From contig JACVRA010000055.1 in the NCBI GenBank assembly GCA_019828545.1, forward strand, positions 1 to 64,000: a stretch of 64,000 nucleotides of DNA, written 5' to 3'. The notes under the pieces were generated by a model. It did no database searches. It saw only the letters and a program-made list of their open reading frames with translations, and was not told the origin of the DNA. The stretch comes from Paracamarosporium sp. OC-R06-R3. Its lineage: Eukaryota > Ascomycota > Dothideomycetes > Pleosporales > Didymosphaeriaceae. Within the stretch, counting starts at the first letter, position 1; the number at the start of each line of letters is the position of its first letter. Positions 22,738 through 37,853 of the stretch are shown in pieces. The position numbers and the translations under genes are program-made.

Positions 22738-23623
22738 GATGACCCTCTTCACGCGGCTGATGGAGACGCCTTCAGCATGGATGGAGCGCTCTTTTCCGTT
22801 TGATGGATGAGCAAATGGCGTGTGCGGTGGCAGCGGCGAAACGCTTTGGACCAGCGCAGCCCTACCCGCAAACAGGGACCGTGCTTGCGGAAGACCCTCG
22901 TGCCGAGAGAGCTAGTGGCGTCGACCGCGAGTCAATCGCAACGTCTGCCCGGATCTCTTCGTCTGCATGGGCGTTCTCTTTGCGTGCATGGCGGTGCGAG
23001 ACGGGACGTCATGCAGGCCGACGGGTCGCTAGAGGCGCCTCGGGCCAACGGCACACTGTGTCTGCAAGCCCCGCCAACCTACATATTGCCAGCGCATCGC
23101 GCCGCGAGAGCCTCATTGCGGGCGAGTATATATGTAGGCCTGTTGTTGCTCGGCACTGGGTTGCGGTGAGCCTCTGCATGGCCTTGTTGCATTGATTCGC
23201 CGGTGTTCTCGCGAAGGTCGGACGAAGAGAAGCATCCATCGCACGCATTGCGAAGGGAGGGGGTTGGTATTGCACGGCGACAGCTGAAGCATGCATCAGA
23301 TCAACAAGTTCCTAAGAAGCAAGGCCAACAATCCGAAGCAGGCGACGAAACGATATATTGGAAAACATTAATGAAAATACTATGAAACGACAAGACCGAG
23401 CCGAGAGCTGGCCGAGTGCGGAAAAGAACAAGGCGTAGCGAGTGCTCCAGCGCGAAAGGATGGCCAGCCACCATGTCCTGGGAGAGGGGTACGCGAATGT
23501 GCTAAGAGAGGGATACATGAACGAATTGAGAGGGGAGTGCACAAGAGATAAGCGAATGGCTCAGAGCTAAGAAGAGAAGAAAACGACTGTATCATCTGGG
23601 AGGTCTGCCTGACTGCGCTCCAG
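22738..23623. other. Intergenic region upstream of the SDH factor
   Basis: 886 nt. Plus-strand frames of 120-130 codons near 22800-23190 are Arg/Ala/Ser-rich and overlap one another; not convincing genes. Presumed SDH6 promoter plus the 3' UTR of the next minus-strand gene. Confidence 0.4.
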
Positions 23624-24729
23624 TCACGGAGCAGAACCCTCCCTTGCAGAACGTTCGTCCACACGGTCCGCATGTTCTGCCCGCGGCTGTTCGTTAGCCG
23701 GGAAATGTTCATCCGCACTTTCGATGGCGTCGGTCCTTTGTCGTTGCTGCGCGTTGTAACGGAAGTTGGATGACCAAGGGTTTGGTGACAGTGGGCCCTG
23801 GCCTTCCCCGTGGTCATCCTCGGTATCATGAGAATGATGTGACGGAGTATAGCTTTGTGAAAAGTAGGAGGGCATAGGCGTCCTGCTACGGCATCGTCCA
23901 CCGTCATCGCCGTCATGGTCGTCGTCGTTCGAAGTGTCGGATGCGCGACGCCCCCGTTCTGGCGTGCCAACCGAGCTGTGCGATCCTGGGCCTGGTTCTG
24001 TCAGCGAGCATGCAATAGGTCGAGATGCATGTACGTAGCAGAAAAGGGTAGTGAAGGTCAGAGTTCCGGAGAAAGAGCCAAAGCGTGCGCCTGGACAACT
24101 GCAGTAAATGTTCGTGAGGCTGTCGCATAGGACACAACATCGAAGAAGTTGTCAGACCTAGACCGGACTCGAGATGGCAGACCTTTCGAAGCTACCCTCG
24201 TGGAATGATGTCGAATCCAAATTTTGGTAGTCTGTCTGAGCACAGAGCCACGCAAAAGCTAGGTATGAGTGGCGAGTCATGGGTAGAACGAGGCAGTACG
24301 ACAGGAAAGAAACATACCGTGATAGTGTCCGCGTGCCCTTCGGCTTGGTCGACCTCTCTGTTCATGAACTTGAGCCATATCGGAAGACTGTATGTATGAC
24401 CCGCGATGAGGTTGGGTCGGAGTTGGGGTCGGAGGCGATCTGCTCGGCGCCGTGCTTCCGGCCACTTCGGAGTCTACATTAGGGAACGGTTCGGTTCGTG
24501 TTTGCATCTGTAGATGGTCCCGAGGGGTTTCTTCTCCATCGCTGAAGTCGAGAGAGTTAGGGCGAGGATCAGATTCTCTCCTATCCCAGAAAGCCGCCCC
24601 CACGGCCGCGAAATCGGTCTCGGCATGCGCATTTGCCTGCGTATCGGGCGATGGGTCCCGAGCGGTATGCTGAGTACGCGCTTGGAACCTGTCAAAGTCG
24701 AAAGCAGAGTCTTGAGACTTGGGAGACAT
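23624..24729 (-). CDS. Unrecognised fungal protein, three exons
   Basis: I do not recognise the family. Exons 24729-24318, 24258-24183 and 24119-23624, with introns of 59 and 63 nt, give 327 residues in phase. Residues 1-137 are polar and disordered-looking (Ser, Pro, Thr, Gln, Asp, Arg). Exon 2 and the start of exon 3 give a more ordered core with several Cys and aromatic residues (WLCAQTDYQNL; NIYCSCPGARFGSF). A hydrophobic stretch (GTLTFTTLFCYV) follows, possibly membrane-associated. The C-terminal 130 residues are again disordered, with Asp/Gly/His runs. The start is the ATG giving MSPKSQDSAFDFDRF; the frame is open 37 codons further upstream. Intron consistency is the main support. Confidence 0.6.
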
Positions 24730-28759
<4,030 letters not shown>

Positions 28760-28849
28760 TCAGGAAAGCAGCGAAACCAACAAGAGCAAAGACAATGGGT
28801 GTCCTGAGGGTGTACAGGTGAATTGTGCGGAATCGAGCCACTGTCTTTA

Positions 28850-28856
28850 TGAGTCG
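28850..28856 (-). promoter_or_regulatory. Gcn4/CpcA-like site upstream of ARO3
   Basis: TGAGTCG, six of seven bases of the palindromic TGA(C/G)TCA consensus, 118 nt before the ARO3 start. Aromatic biosynthesis genes are known targets of general control. Confidence 0.35.
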
Positions 28857-28918
28857 ACCGTACAAAAAGCCAGCGGGCACTTTATCGATAGTCAGAAAGC
28901 GAGATCGCAGCGACGCTG

Positions 28919-28923
28919 ATTGG
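28919..28923 (-). promoter_or_regulatory. CCAAT box upstream of ARO3
   Basis: ATTGG on the plus strand reads CCAAT toward ARO3, about 187 nt before its ATG, the usual distance for the Hap/CBC complex. Confidence 0.35.
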
Positions 28924-29485
28924 CTGCATGGCGGGCGGTGTCGCCGTTCCCGCACCCGCCCGCCATGTCCACGCCGCACTCCGCCTCTGCATGTCCGCAC
29001 TCGGCGCACGCTGCTGGGTCTCGGGTCATGCTCTGGTGAGACATGGAAAGGCGCGAGAGGAGTGAGGAAGGACGGGAGACAGGACGTAGACGGACACCAG
29101 AGACTTTTGGCGCAAGCTCGGCCGTAGTGGGTATAGATGGGGACACGTCCTCTCACGTGCCCTCAGTCCGGAATATGCTTTATCCAGGCCAATGGCAGGC
29201 TCGTCGCCCAATGCTCGTGCTAACTCAGGCTACCCTAGTTCTCTTCGAGTGCATGTTCGCAGATAGAAAGCGTCGGCGACCAATCAACACGTGCAATTCC
29301 CATTTGTTCTGGAAAGGCGGCCAATTGAAGCTCAAACGTCGTGGTGTGGTCAAATGTACGTCACCACCATGGCATTCCGACCCTCCCGATGCGCTTCCGA
29401 AAACCCCACCAGAGCTCACAGCTCTCCGTCTGCCTCTGATTGTACAGCACATTCCATTTGATTTCGTACCCAGCCTTTTCCCACA

Positions 29486-30550
29486 ATGGCTGCACTCGAC
29501 TACGCCTCCCTGACTACCATCCCCATAAGCTACGCCTCGTGCTCCCTGGGTCCTCCCTCCTCTCCACCTCCCCTCCTCCCCCGCCTCGACGCCATCTCCG
29601 TCGCAAACTTCTCCGCAATCGAGCTCTCCTTCCCAGACATCCTCTCCTACGGCGAAACCGCCCTTGGCCACTCGCCCGACCCAAACAACTACGATGAGCT
29701 CGTCAAGGTCGCCGAGGCGATCAAGAAGGAATGCGACAAGCGCAACCTCGCCATCATGATGCTCCAGCCCTTTGCCAACTTCGAGGCCTGGAAAGAAGGC
29801 AGCGACGGCCGGAAAGACGCCTGGGAGCGCGCACGCGGATGGGTCCGCATCATGCAAGCTGCTGGCACAGACATGCTGCAAGTAGGCAGCACGGACACGC
29901 CGGTCGAGAATCTCGATCTGGACAAGGTGGTGCCTGATCTCCGGGAGCTATGCGACATGCTCAAGCCGCACGGATTCAAAGTCGCATACGAAAACTGGTG
30001 CTGGAGTTCGCATGCCCCAGATTGGAAGGATGTGTGGCGGATTGTCAGCGAGGTAGACCGCGACAACATCGGGCTCTGTCTCGACACGTTCCAGACCGCT
30101 GGTGGAGAATGGGCTGATCCAACCACCGAATCGGGCCTCCTCGAAGACGTCTCGAAAATAGAGCTCATTCATAGGTTTCAAGCTAGCCTAGATGACCTCT
30201 CCAAGACCATTCCTAAAGACAAGATCTATCTCCTCCAAATCAGCGACGCGTATCAGGTACCCGAGCCGTTCAGCAAGGAAGCAGATGAGCAAGGCTTGCG
30301 ACCGAGGGGCAGGTGGAGTCACGACTTCAGGCCGCTGCCGTACAATGGAGGATATCTGCCCGTTGTTGACGTCGCGACTGCAGTCTTGCGCACTGGTTTC
30401 AGAGGGTGGTTTAGCTACGAGGTGTTTGATGGAGGGCCAGACGGAGAGGGAAAGGAGCAGGATCTTGTTGCATATGCGCAGACTGCGGCCAACGTGCAGG
30501 CGAGACTAGTCGCTGAGTGCGCGGGCAAGAAGTTTCCACTAAAAAAGTAA
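29486..30550 (+). CDS. 3-dehydroshikimate dehydratase-like protein (xylose isomerase-like TIM barrel)
   Basis: Single-exon protein of 354 residues in the sugar-phosphate isomerase/epimerase fold. The four metal ligands of AsbF-type 3-dehydroshikimate dehydratases (Glu, Asp, Gln, Glu) appear in order: Glu169 in VAYENW, Asp200 in GLCLDTFQ, Gln251 in LLQISDA, and Glu312 in WFSYEVFD. Such enzymes convert 3-dehydroshikimate to protocatechuate in quinate catabolism (Neurospora qa-4, Aspergillus qutC). There is no signal peptide. The gene is head-to-head with ARO3, which feeds the pathway making this substrate; no other quinate-cluster gene is nearby. Related fungal members of unproven function exist, so the exact substrate stays inferred. 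Confidence 0.8.
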   Translation: MAALDYASLTTIPISYASCSLGPPSSPPPLLPRLDAISVANFSAIELSFPDILSYGETALGHSPDPNNYDELVKVAEAIKKECDKRNLAIMMLQPFANFEAWKEGSDGRKDAWERARGWVRIMQAAGTDMLQVGSTDTPVENLDLDKVVPDLRELCDMLKPHGFKVAYENWCWSSHAPDWKDVWRIVSEVDRDNIGLCLDTFQTAGGEWADPTTESGLLEDVSKIELIHRFQASLDDLSKTIPKDKIYLLQISDAYQVPEPFSKEADEQGLRPRGRWSHDFRPLPYNGGYLPVVDVATAVLRTGFRGWFSYEVFDGGPDGEGKEQDLVAYAQTAANVQARLVAECAGKKFPLKK

Positions 30551-30892
30551 CGGCATAGTTCAATCCGTTGTAAATTAGCATTTACCCCGATTCTGTGCGG
30601 GCATAGAAGTGTGTGCTGGATGTTTGAAGTTATCTAGATACCTTAGCAGGTATTCGAAAGATGGTTTGGAAAAGTCCATGTCATATGGAATGTGAATATG
30701 TGGCGGAAAAAAGGCGAGTCACATGCGGCCCAGACGGAATGTGGCTACACTATGCACCAGCGAGCATAGACCATCAATCCAACTTCTATATCATATACAT
30801 CTAACTATTGTACACCAAAGACTAGACACCGGCTCTTACAGACTATCGATTCATGACTACGACTTTCCCCACGCGGCAAACGCCCGTCTATG
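30551..30892. other. Convergent 3' intergenic region
   Basis: 342 nt between convergent genes, AT-rich, presumably two 3' UTRs. Nothing else seen. Confidence 0.45.
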
Positions 30893-32101
30893 TCAGAATC
30901 CCAGGCTCTTCAGTATAGTCGATACATTCGAGCTCTGTTCAATCTGCATCCAGTGCCCCGCGTTGGGTACCACGAATGTCTCAACATCTCGCAGCAGTCC
31001 GGATTTGAGCCCCTCATCAGCAGTTTGTTGAGCGAGCTCGGGCCGACCCACAGCATCATCCGCCCCGGAGATGAAAAGAACGCGTCTGTTGATGGATTGC
31101 CGGGTAATATTCAAAACGGGAGATCTGTTCAACCCTTTCATGGCAGCCTTATACCTGTGGTGCTTGGTCAGTGATGAGAACCATGACTATGGTCGCTACG
31201 TACCAGTTCAGTGGGCCAGTATAGCCTCCACCCAACATGATATTACTATGAGTCGTCCACTCTTGCTCCGTTATGTAGCTGGGCCTCGATAGCTTCTTTT
31301 CGGCTTCGAGCCATGTTCTCAGGGCACCAATGGGGCAGACATCTGTCTTCCAGACTGCGGCATCTTTCGGATACACTATAGAAGTGAAAGATTCGTGCTG
31401 TAACAGGATCAGCAACAACACATACCAGTGTACATTCTACAGTAAAAGCCTCACATGGTTCTCGATGATGTTCGCCGCATCAGTCTTATTGAAGAAACTC
31501 CAGTACCCATAGATTGGATATCCGAAAGCTGCTTCAGTCCGTGTGTTAATGTCAGTCAAATTGATCGGATTCGTCCCGACAGGCGAATACGGTGTCGCCA
31601 GAAACGCACGACTCTTGAACAGTTCTGGATGATAATACCACATCGTGCTCAAAAGTCCTGAGCCCCTACGTCGCGTTAGGGGCTCCCCATGCTACTTGCG
31701 CAGAGATGAACGTACCAATCGTGGCCGACGCCAACCACACTCGAGATATGCTCATGTTGCAGGATCTCCGCAACGTGGCCGCTGATCTTCTCTTGTGCAT
31801 ATTCTTCCACCGCGGTAGGCTTGGAAGTGGCACCGTAGCCTAGGAGGTCTGGTGCAATGATGCCCCAGCCCTCAACTATAAGACCCTCGATGGTATGACG
31901 CCAGTCAAAAGAAGAGCTAGGAAAGCCATGGAGGAGTAGATAGGTTCCACGGCCGTAGCTTGCTGGTGCGACGGTGTACGAGTACGTATGTCCACCAGTG
32001 ACGTTCAGCGTCTTCACAGCTGCAGCAACAGTTAGTGTGTTTGCTGAGGCGGCGGCGACGGCGGCAAGCATAGCAACAGTCATACGAAGTCGTCCAATCA
32101 T
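30893..32101 (-). CDS. Epoxide hydrolase-like alpha/beta-hydrolase with signal sequence
   Basis: Four exons on the minus strand (32101-31716, 31665-31455, 31397-31204, 31154-30893), with introns of 50, 57 and 49 nt, give 350 residues in phase. Residues 1-28 form a basic-then-hydrophobic Ala-rich signal peptide or anchor. HGFPSSSFDW (59-68) is the oxyanion HGxP loop. GHDWGS carries the nucleophile Asp128, completed across the first splice. Asp at this site is the mark of epoxide hydrolases and haloalkane dehalogenases rather than Ser esterases. FISGADD provides the likely acid, and NAGHW provides the catalytic His331. The lid region has Tyr residues as expected. Role likely detoxification or turnover of epoxides in the secretory path; substrate unknown. 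Confidence 0.88.
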
Positions 32102-32895
32102 GACTTCGAAGTCAGGTGTACATGGTGTGGTTGATAGAGGTGGTATGCACCAAATGATGTTGACTTGGAAGTCGCAGTTGAATATTTATAGAGAAGGCCC
32201 ACGGGCTAGAAGAAGAGAGGTGCATTTTTTGCCGTTTACACCTATGACGCTTCTTCACCAGAAAGATTCCTCATCGCGCCTGCCGATAATCCGCCATGGG
32301 ATCTAACGTGCGAGGAAACGGAGGTAACGCTAACGCGCGATCTCTCACGCGAAGGCCTTCGGCATACTCTCTAGATGGGATGCAGCTTCACAATGAGCGA
32401 CTATGTGTGTGCTGTTGAGGCTGCCTACAGTCACTTGAACCTTTCCGTGCGTTGTGACATAGCCGCCCAGATGATCGCTTACGATGAACTACCACAATAG
32501 TTGCACACGTCGGTTAGCTCTGCTATTGCATGTAAGAATTCACAGCATAGACGGATAAAAGAAACAGTTGCATGTTTACATTCATGTCGCAAGGTCACAC
32601 AGTGCCTCTGTCAGTGCAAGATAGCGAAAGGTACTTTTGATACTAAGCGGAAAATGAGGCCTAGTAATGACTAGCCAACCTAGCCCATTCCCCAACTACC
32701 TACAGCCCGCCCAAATACCCCGATCACAAAATTCCACCGCTGTATGCATGGCCGGCAAGGCAGAACTCGTCACCCTTGAAGCAACGGCGTCTCCACTTAA
32801 TACGACGACCAGCGTCTGCGTCCACGACAACTTTTCCTTGCCACTGCGCATATGAAGAGAAAGTCAGCAAGAAGAACAGAATCAAACAGCAGGTA
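32102..32895. other. Intergenic region
   Basis: 794 nt holding the epoxide hydrolase promoter and the 3' UTR of the next minus-strand gene. No feature recognised. Confidence 0.4.
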
Positions 32896-34401
32896 TCAAC
32901 AAGCCGCTCCTCCACCACCAGGGTAAGGGTAAGGACACCAGGCGACAGACCCAGTCTTCTTCACGCTCTGCGTTGTTGTTGGTGCAGCAGCCTTCTTTAC
33001 CGTTGTAACTGTCGTCATCGGCTTCCCGCACTGGTTACCTGGATATGGGTATGGACAATGTGGACCCTGCGACACCACAATAGTATTGACCTTATCGGAT
33101 ACGGATGGGCTCAGTGAAGATGTGGGCTTGGATGCTGAAGTCAGCTTCGGTGCGCTAGTACTCTTAAGCGTGCGAGAAGTAGGTTTAGATGCTTGCGGTG
33201 TAAAGGTAGGCTTGGAACTGGTGCTCACCAAAGTCCGAACGATAGGAACATCAACGTTAGCCGTGGTTGCATATCGCTTGTACATATTTGCGACGTCAAC
33301 CGCGGCATTGGTCACATACCCAGAAATGGTTGATGGCGTCTCGATAGGCACAACGACAACAGCAGGAGTAGAAGTGGTGGACACGGATGGTGTCGCCGTC
33401 TGGTTGCCTTGTGCGGAACTTGACCGTGTGCTAGATATGGGCACAACAGCAGACGATAATGAAAATGTCACCGTGTGGTTGCTTGTCATTGTTGTATATC
33501 CACTGGTAGAGATTAGGGCAGTGCTGGAACTCACAATATACGAGCCAGATACGACTGAACCATAGCTTGAGGGAACAAGCGTGAAAGATGCTGAGGGCGT
33601 CGTTCCAGTAGGATAAACACCTATACTGTTGTTAAGACTAAAAGAGGATAGAGGAGCACCCGTGTAGAAGGAGGGTGTCGGCAAACCTAAGGGAGGAGAA
33701 GACGTGCCCTCAGTGGTAGGAGCTCCTACAACTGACAAGGAAGGTGCAGCCGAGGAAGAGACAGGAGCAGAGATTGAGGCATCTACAGGGTATCCGCTGG
33801 ATTGAGGCGCAGTAGTCAACATAGTGCTAGTAGCGGTGCTTAGAGGAGTAATCCGAGAAGAAAGAGAGTCCGAGGAAGCAGTGCTAGGGATCGCAGAGCT
33901 TGAAGTAGTAATCCTCGAGTTGGGACTAATGATGTCCGAAACAGTGCTCGTCGTGACTGCACTACTGAATATCGTGCTGCTCAAAGCGGAGCGGGAAATA
34001 GAAGTAACACTCAAGAGCAAAGTGCTACTCGGGATAACGGCTTGATAAGATGAGAGATTGGCAGTAGAGCTTATTGCAGGAACAATGTCTGACGAAGCTT
34101 CCTCCGGTATGCTGGATCTGGAAACAGGAGCGTTGGTCGGCATGGATTCCGTGCGAGACGTAGTGGTCAAGCCCAAGACAGGGACGGAGCTCGGAGTTAC
34201 ACCCTGGGAGGAGGAAACACTTGAACTAAAGCTTGAAACAACGGCCTCGGGTGTGGCAGTAGACCCATTGGGTTGATAGGTGGTGACGCTGCTTGAAGCA
34301 TGGTCCTTGGTACAGGGTATGGTGGGCTCTTCACGTTTGATCACCGCACCGGCAACAGTCTGCGTGACAAGTAGTGCAATGGCGATTTTGCCGATCATCA
34401 T
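32896..34401 (-). CDS. Secreted Ser/Thr-rich protein with duplicated CPYPYPG motifs
   Basis: Single exon of 501 residues. A classical signal peptide (KIAIALLVTQTVAGA, cleavage near residue 19) is followed by KREE, a Kex2-like dibasic site. A Ser/Thr/Pro/Val-rich region of about 400 residues comes next, with little else and many predicted O-glycosylation sites, typical of fungal wall or adhesin stalks. The C-terminal 80 residues are different: HCPYPYPGNQCGKP, a Thr/Lys linker, then WCPYPYPGGGGAAC at the very end. No hydrophobic GPI signal follows, so it should be secreted or wall-linked by other means. Two ATGs lie in tandem at the start. I know no described domain for the paired motif. Confidence 0.75.
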   Translation of the reverse strand: MMIGKIAIALLVTQTVAGAVIKREEPTIPCTKDHASSSVTTYQPNGSTATPEAVVSSFSSSVSSSQGVTPSSVPVLGLTTTSRTESMPTNAPVSRSSIPEEASSDIVPAISSTANLSSYQAVIPSSTLLLSVTSISRSALSSTIFSSAVTTSTVSDIISPNSRITTSSSAIPSTASSDSLSSRITPLSTATSTMLTTAPQSSGYPVDASISAPVSSSAAPSLSVVGAPTTEGTSSPPLGLPTPSFYTGAPLSSFSLNNSIGVYPTGTTPSASFTLVPSSYGSVVSGSYIVSSSTALISTSGYTTMTSNHTVTFSLSSAVVPISSTRSSSAQGNQTATPSVSTTSTPAVVVVPIETPSTISGYVTNAAVDVANMYKRYATTANVDVPIVRTLVSTSSKPTFTPQASKPTSRTLKSTSAPKLTSASKPTSSLSPSVSDKVNTIVVSQGPHCPYPYPGNQCGKPMTTVTTVKKAAAPTTTQSVKKTGSVAWCPYPYPGGGGAAC

Positions 34402-35302
34402 GAGTGTATTAACAGTAGCAAGCGTTCAAAGTGCTAAAGAATAATAGAGTCCGTAGACTTTCTAGTTAGACCAGTGAAATTGCAATATGCGATATATAGG
34501 CGTATGAGACAAGATATCAAAAAGATATAGGAAAGGAAAAGAGGGGAATAGGATGCCAAATAAGGCTGATCCATTTAATCCATACTATTAGCAAAAGAAA
34601 AGAAAGAGGTGAGGTTACTCTTTGTTCCAGGTACAGAGACAACGAACTCAATAGAGGGCATAGTGAGTCGCTTGTGCGTCGACCATGCGATCAAAGGAGC
34701 CATCATTATTAGAAGGTTAAATAAAGGAATTCTAGATGAGTGGCGCTCGCTCTGAGTTCTGGTAAGCTTTATAAAGTGCTCCACCTCTCATACAAGCAAT
34801 CTATTCTTGTAGCGCGATCTGGGCCATCTTTTAGAAACTTGAAGGAATGGCACAAGAAGATTAGAATTGCGCGTTGAAACTGCTAATCAATATCGAGTAG
34901 GTCGACTTATCTAGAACAACGTAAACATTTCGTTCTGAAAACCTTTGTCTTCTTGTATATTTTCTACAGCCTACGTTAGACCGGGAACGCATGCCGTGCT
35001 TCCAACAAAGTGGTGAGCCTCCCCATGCTTCGGTAGAATTGCTGGCGAACTGACCCAGAAAGTATCACCATTGTATCGTCATACTACAATGCGCCTGGAC
35101 CTAAGTCTATCCATCCATCACTCGTCAGGAATAGCCTCCTTCCCTTCCAGAGAAGGTACGACAATCTCTTCATAGCATTCGCAGAAGCGTAAATGAAGTC
35201 GTGGCGCATCATGATTCACTCGTGATTAGTAGATCCAAAGGGATTCGATCTGCTCGCATCGGGTATACCCGTACGATAACGAGACAACTTCGAAGTGATC
35301 CA
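34402..35302. other. AT-rich intergenic region
   Basis: 901 nt, visibly AT-rich, between two minus-strand genes. Short frames only. Should contain the promoter of the Ser/Thr-rich protein gene. Confidence 0.45.
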
Positions 35303-37853
35303 TCAAACGAGCAACACTGCCCTCTTCTGACAATCATCAAACCAACTCAGATGTTCTACATTTGGATCGTGCTCCTGTTCGAAGAAAGATCGTTGTTCTT
35401 CACCTAGAGGAATATCCGAACGTTCACGGAAGTCCACCAGCATTTCGAAGAACCCTATGCGTCGGAAGTAGTACCCATTGTATAGCGGCTCTTTGCGCGC
35501 ATATTCATCCCAACCTGAGTCTTGAGGTGGCTCAGATGGCAGAGGCGGCGTCGGATTTCGCCGGAGGTGGACCAGCGCATCAGTTTCAATGTTCCAATAT
35601 TCGGGGCTAAACGCATTCAACGGTTTTGCGTCCGTACTCCCACTAGGAAGGGGGAGTGGGCCACCGAATGCTGACTGATCAGGTAGCTGCGCAGGTGCAA
35701 GTACCAGACCCAGTGCTCTGTGACCTTCACGCATCCCAGCTTCGAGAAGCCATACAGGCATGTTGCTGATGCTATCTTTGCCTTGCTCCTGTGCATCAAG
35801 GTCGACGGACGCAATCTCAAGTCCTTCGAATCCAGACATGTACGGATCTTGTATGCGGGTACCGCCTTTCGTTAAACGGGCTTGCTTGACTCGGCCTACT
35901 ACAGCGAGTAGAGCAAAAGTTACCTCACCATAAAGGAGCTCAGGATTCTTCAGATTAACCTGGTCTCCAAGGATTTCAAGAACGGGATGGCACTGGTCAA
36001 CGTGCGAAACGGAATCGTCTATCGATGCCCAGGACCAAGTCGGAGCCCGATATTCTTTTGGACGAGGCAGTAAAGGACGATAGGACCAAGTCTCATGCTT
36101 CCATAGAAGCTGCCTTGCTAAATCAAAGTGCCATAATCCAGCAGCATAATGCGCGGATCTTGCGGGGTGGTGTTTCCGAACGCTCTCTGCGAACGCGTCG
36201 GCAATACCAGCCAAAGCGACTAATTTGTCGGAAGGCACAGTAAGTTGACGTCGAGAGTACATGCCAACGATGTTTGTCCACCACCGCATAGCCTCATCAA
36301 TCTCTTTTGGTGGCCAGGCTGTTCTAATCCTGGATAGAATGTAGATGTATTCTTCCGTTGGTGGGGCAAGAACGGTAGGAAGGCGGTCTGGATTACTGTT
36401 GGCCACTTTCAAAGGGTCAAAAGTCTGATCAAGTTCGTTGTAGCTATACCTGCTAGGGTCGCTCAATGTGTGATGTGGTGTGCGGCAATCCCAGAAGAGT
36501 CGTTCTCCGCCGAACGTAATCATACGGGGTGACAGCGTAGATTCCTGGAGGCACCAAGCACGTTTCTGGATTGGATCATTGGGGTTGTGTGTAGGTACTT
36601 GATAGAGATATACCGTAGACATCTCACCATTGGGGCATTTGAAGGGGACCCTAAACACTGATTCAATGGACGTCCGGTCGTGAAGGAACCCTTCACTGCT
36701 ACTACTTGCACTTGATGCCGAGATTGTAACATAAGCCCCTTTATAGATGCCTGGCATGCGTGCAAGCTCCTGCACCTTATCCTCCTCGGCGTCCTGGACG
36801 ATGGTCAACGCATCGATCCAGATATAGTGAAGGCCAAGACTTTTCGTCACAGTGATGGCATCAAGTATCGTCTTTGCTGTAACAGGCAAAGGGATGTGCT
36901 CTTCGTAAGCCTCCACTCTGTCCGTAGTTGTTTTGTATGGTTGGTCACCTCCCCAGCAGTAACTCAATGCACAATAGTCGAACCGCTGCCCGTTTGTGTT
37001 GATCAACTTGACTCGGCCATCCGTACCAATTTTGACAAGCCGGGAAGGAACAACAGACTGATCCCGCTCACAATCCTTGTGGTTGAGATGACAATCATCC
37101 AGGCATTTCCTCGTCGCTTCGAGGCTAGCAGGAGAACCCAGGTCTTGGTTGACTGGCCGATATTTGACCCATCGTGCGGCTTCGGTTCCTGGATACGTCA
37201 GTGGGCGAGTGAAAATTCGATGATTGGTAAATACCCGCTAAAGCACACACATTCCACCTGCGTGGACTCGGCTTCGGTATCCTGCATGAATACCGTTCAT
37301 CGACGCCTGGCACCTTTCTGTGATGCCAACTCGGGCGAATTTCTCTAACGTCATCAAAATCGTCCCTCGCTGTGTCGATGTGGAACACCAGTTGCCCTTG
37401 TCCCCATTTTGCGATGAACCGTTCAAGCGGATCATCAATAGTAGACAGATTTCGTTGTCGTGGATCAATGACATGTCCTCCTCCGTGCGCAAACAGTGTC
37501 TTCAAAAAAAGACAGCCGTTTAGCCCCGCATCGTAGATCTCCGTGATGCTAAAATTAGTTCTTAGAAGGTACCATGCATATTTGCGCCTCACATTCGGTT
37601 CTTTATAACCGTTTTGGGTTCGTGGGTCGATGACAATTTGTGCACAGAGCGGACAAGAATGAGCATTCGCAAAACCACTTGGCGGATCTACGGTAGGCGG
37701 GAAGATATCCTTGTCTTCTTGTTGAACTATCTTAACTTCAATCGGCGCAGGCGTCCAGACCTCGAAATTATCGTCCTTTCGTGAGTAGTCATTGTTTGGC
37801 ATTCGAAATGTGTTCCGAATCGTTTCGGCTACTGGTATGAAAGCGTCTGCCAT
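35303..37853 (-). CDS. HET-domain protein with extended N-terminal module
   Basis: Two exons on the minus strand (37853-37314, 37237-35303) over a 76-nt intron give 824 residues. The acceptor (CTTTAG) is clear. The donor (AAG|GTGCCA) is weak but is the one that keeps phase. Exon 1 encodes a 180-residue module with HSCPLCAQIVIDPRT. The HET pre-domain CLDDCHLNHKDC is at the start of exon 2. The HET domain is YCALSYCWGG (268-277), LGLHYIWIDALTIVQD, and YVTISASSASSSSEGFL. WCLQESTLSPRMITFG and APTWSWASIDDSV follow, as in the other HET gene of this window. The two proteins are clearly different members of the family, not recent duplicates. Confidence 0.85.
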
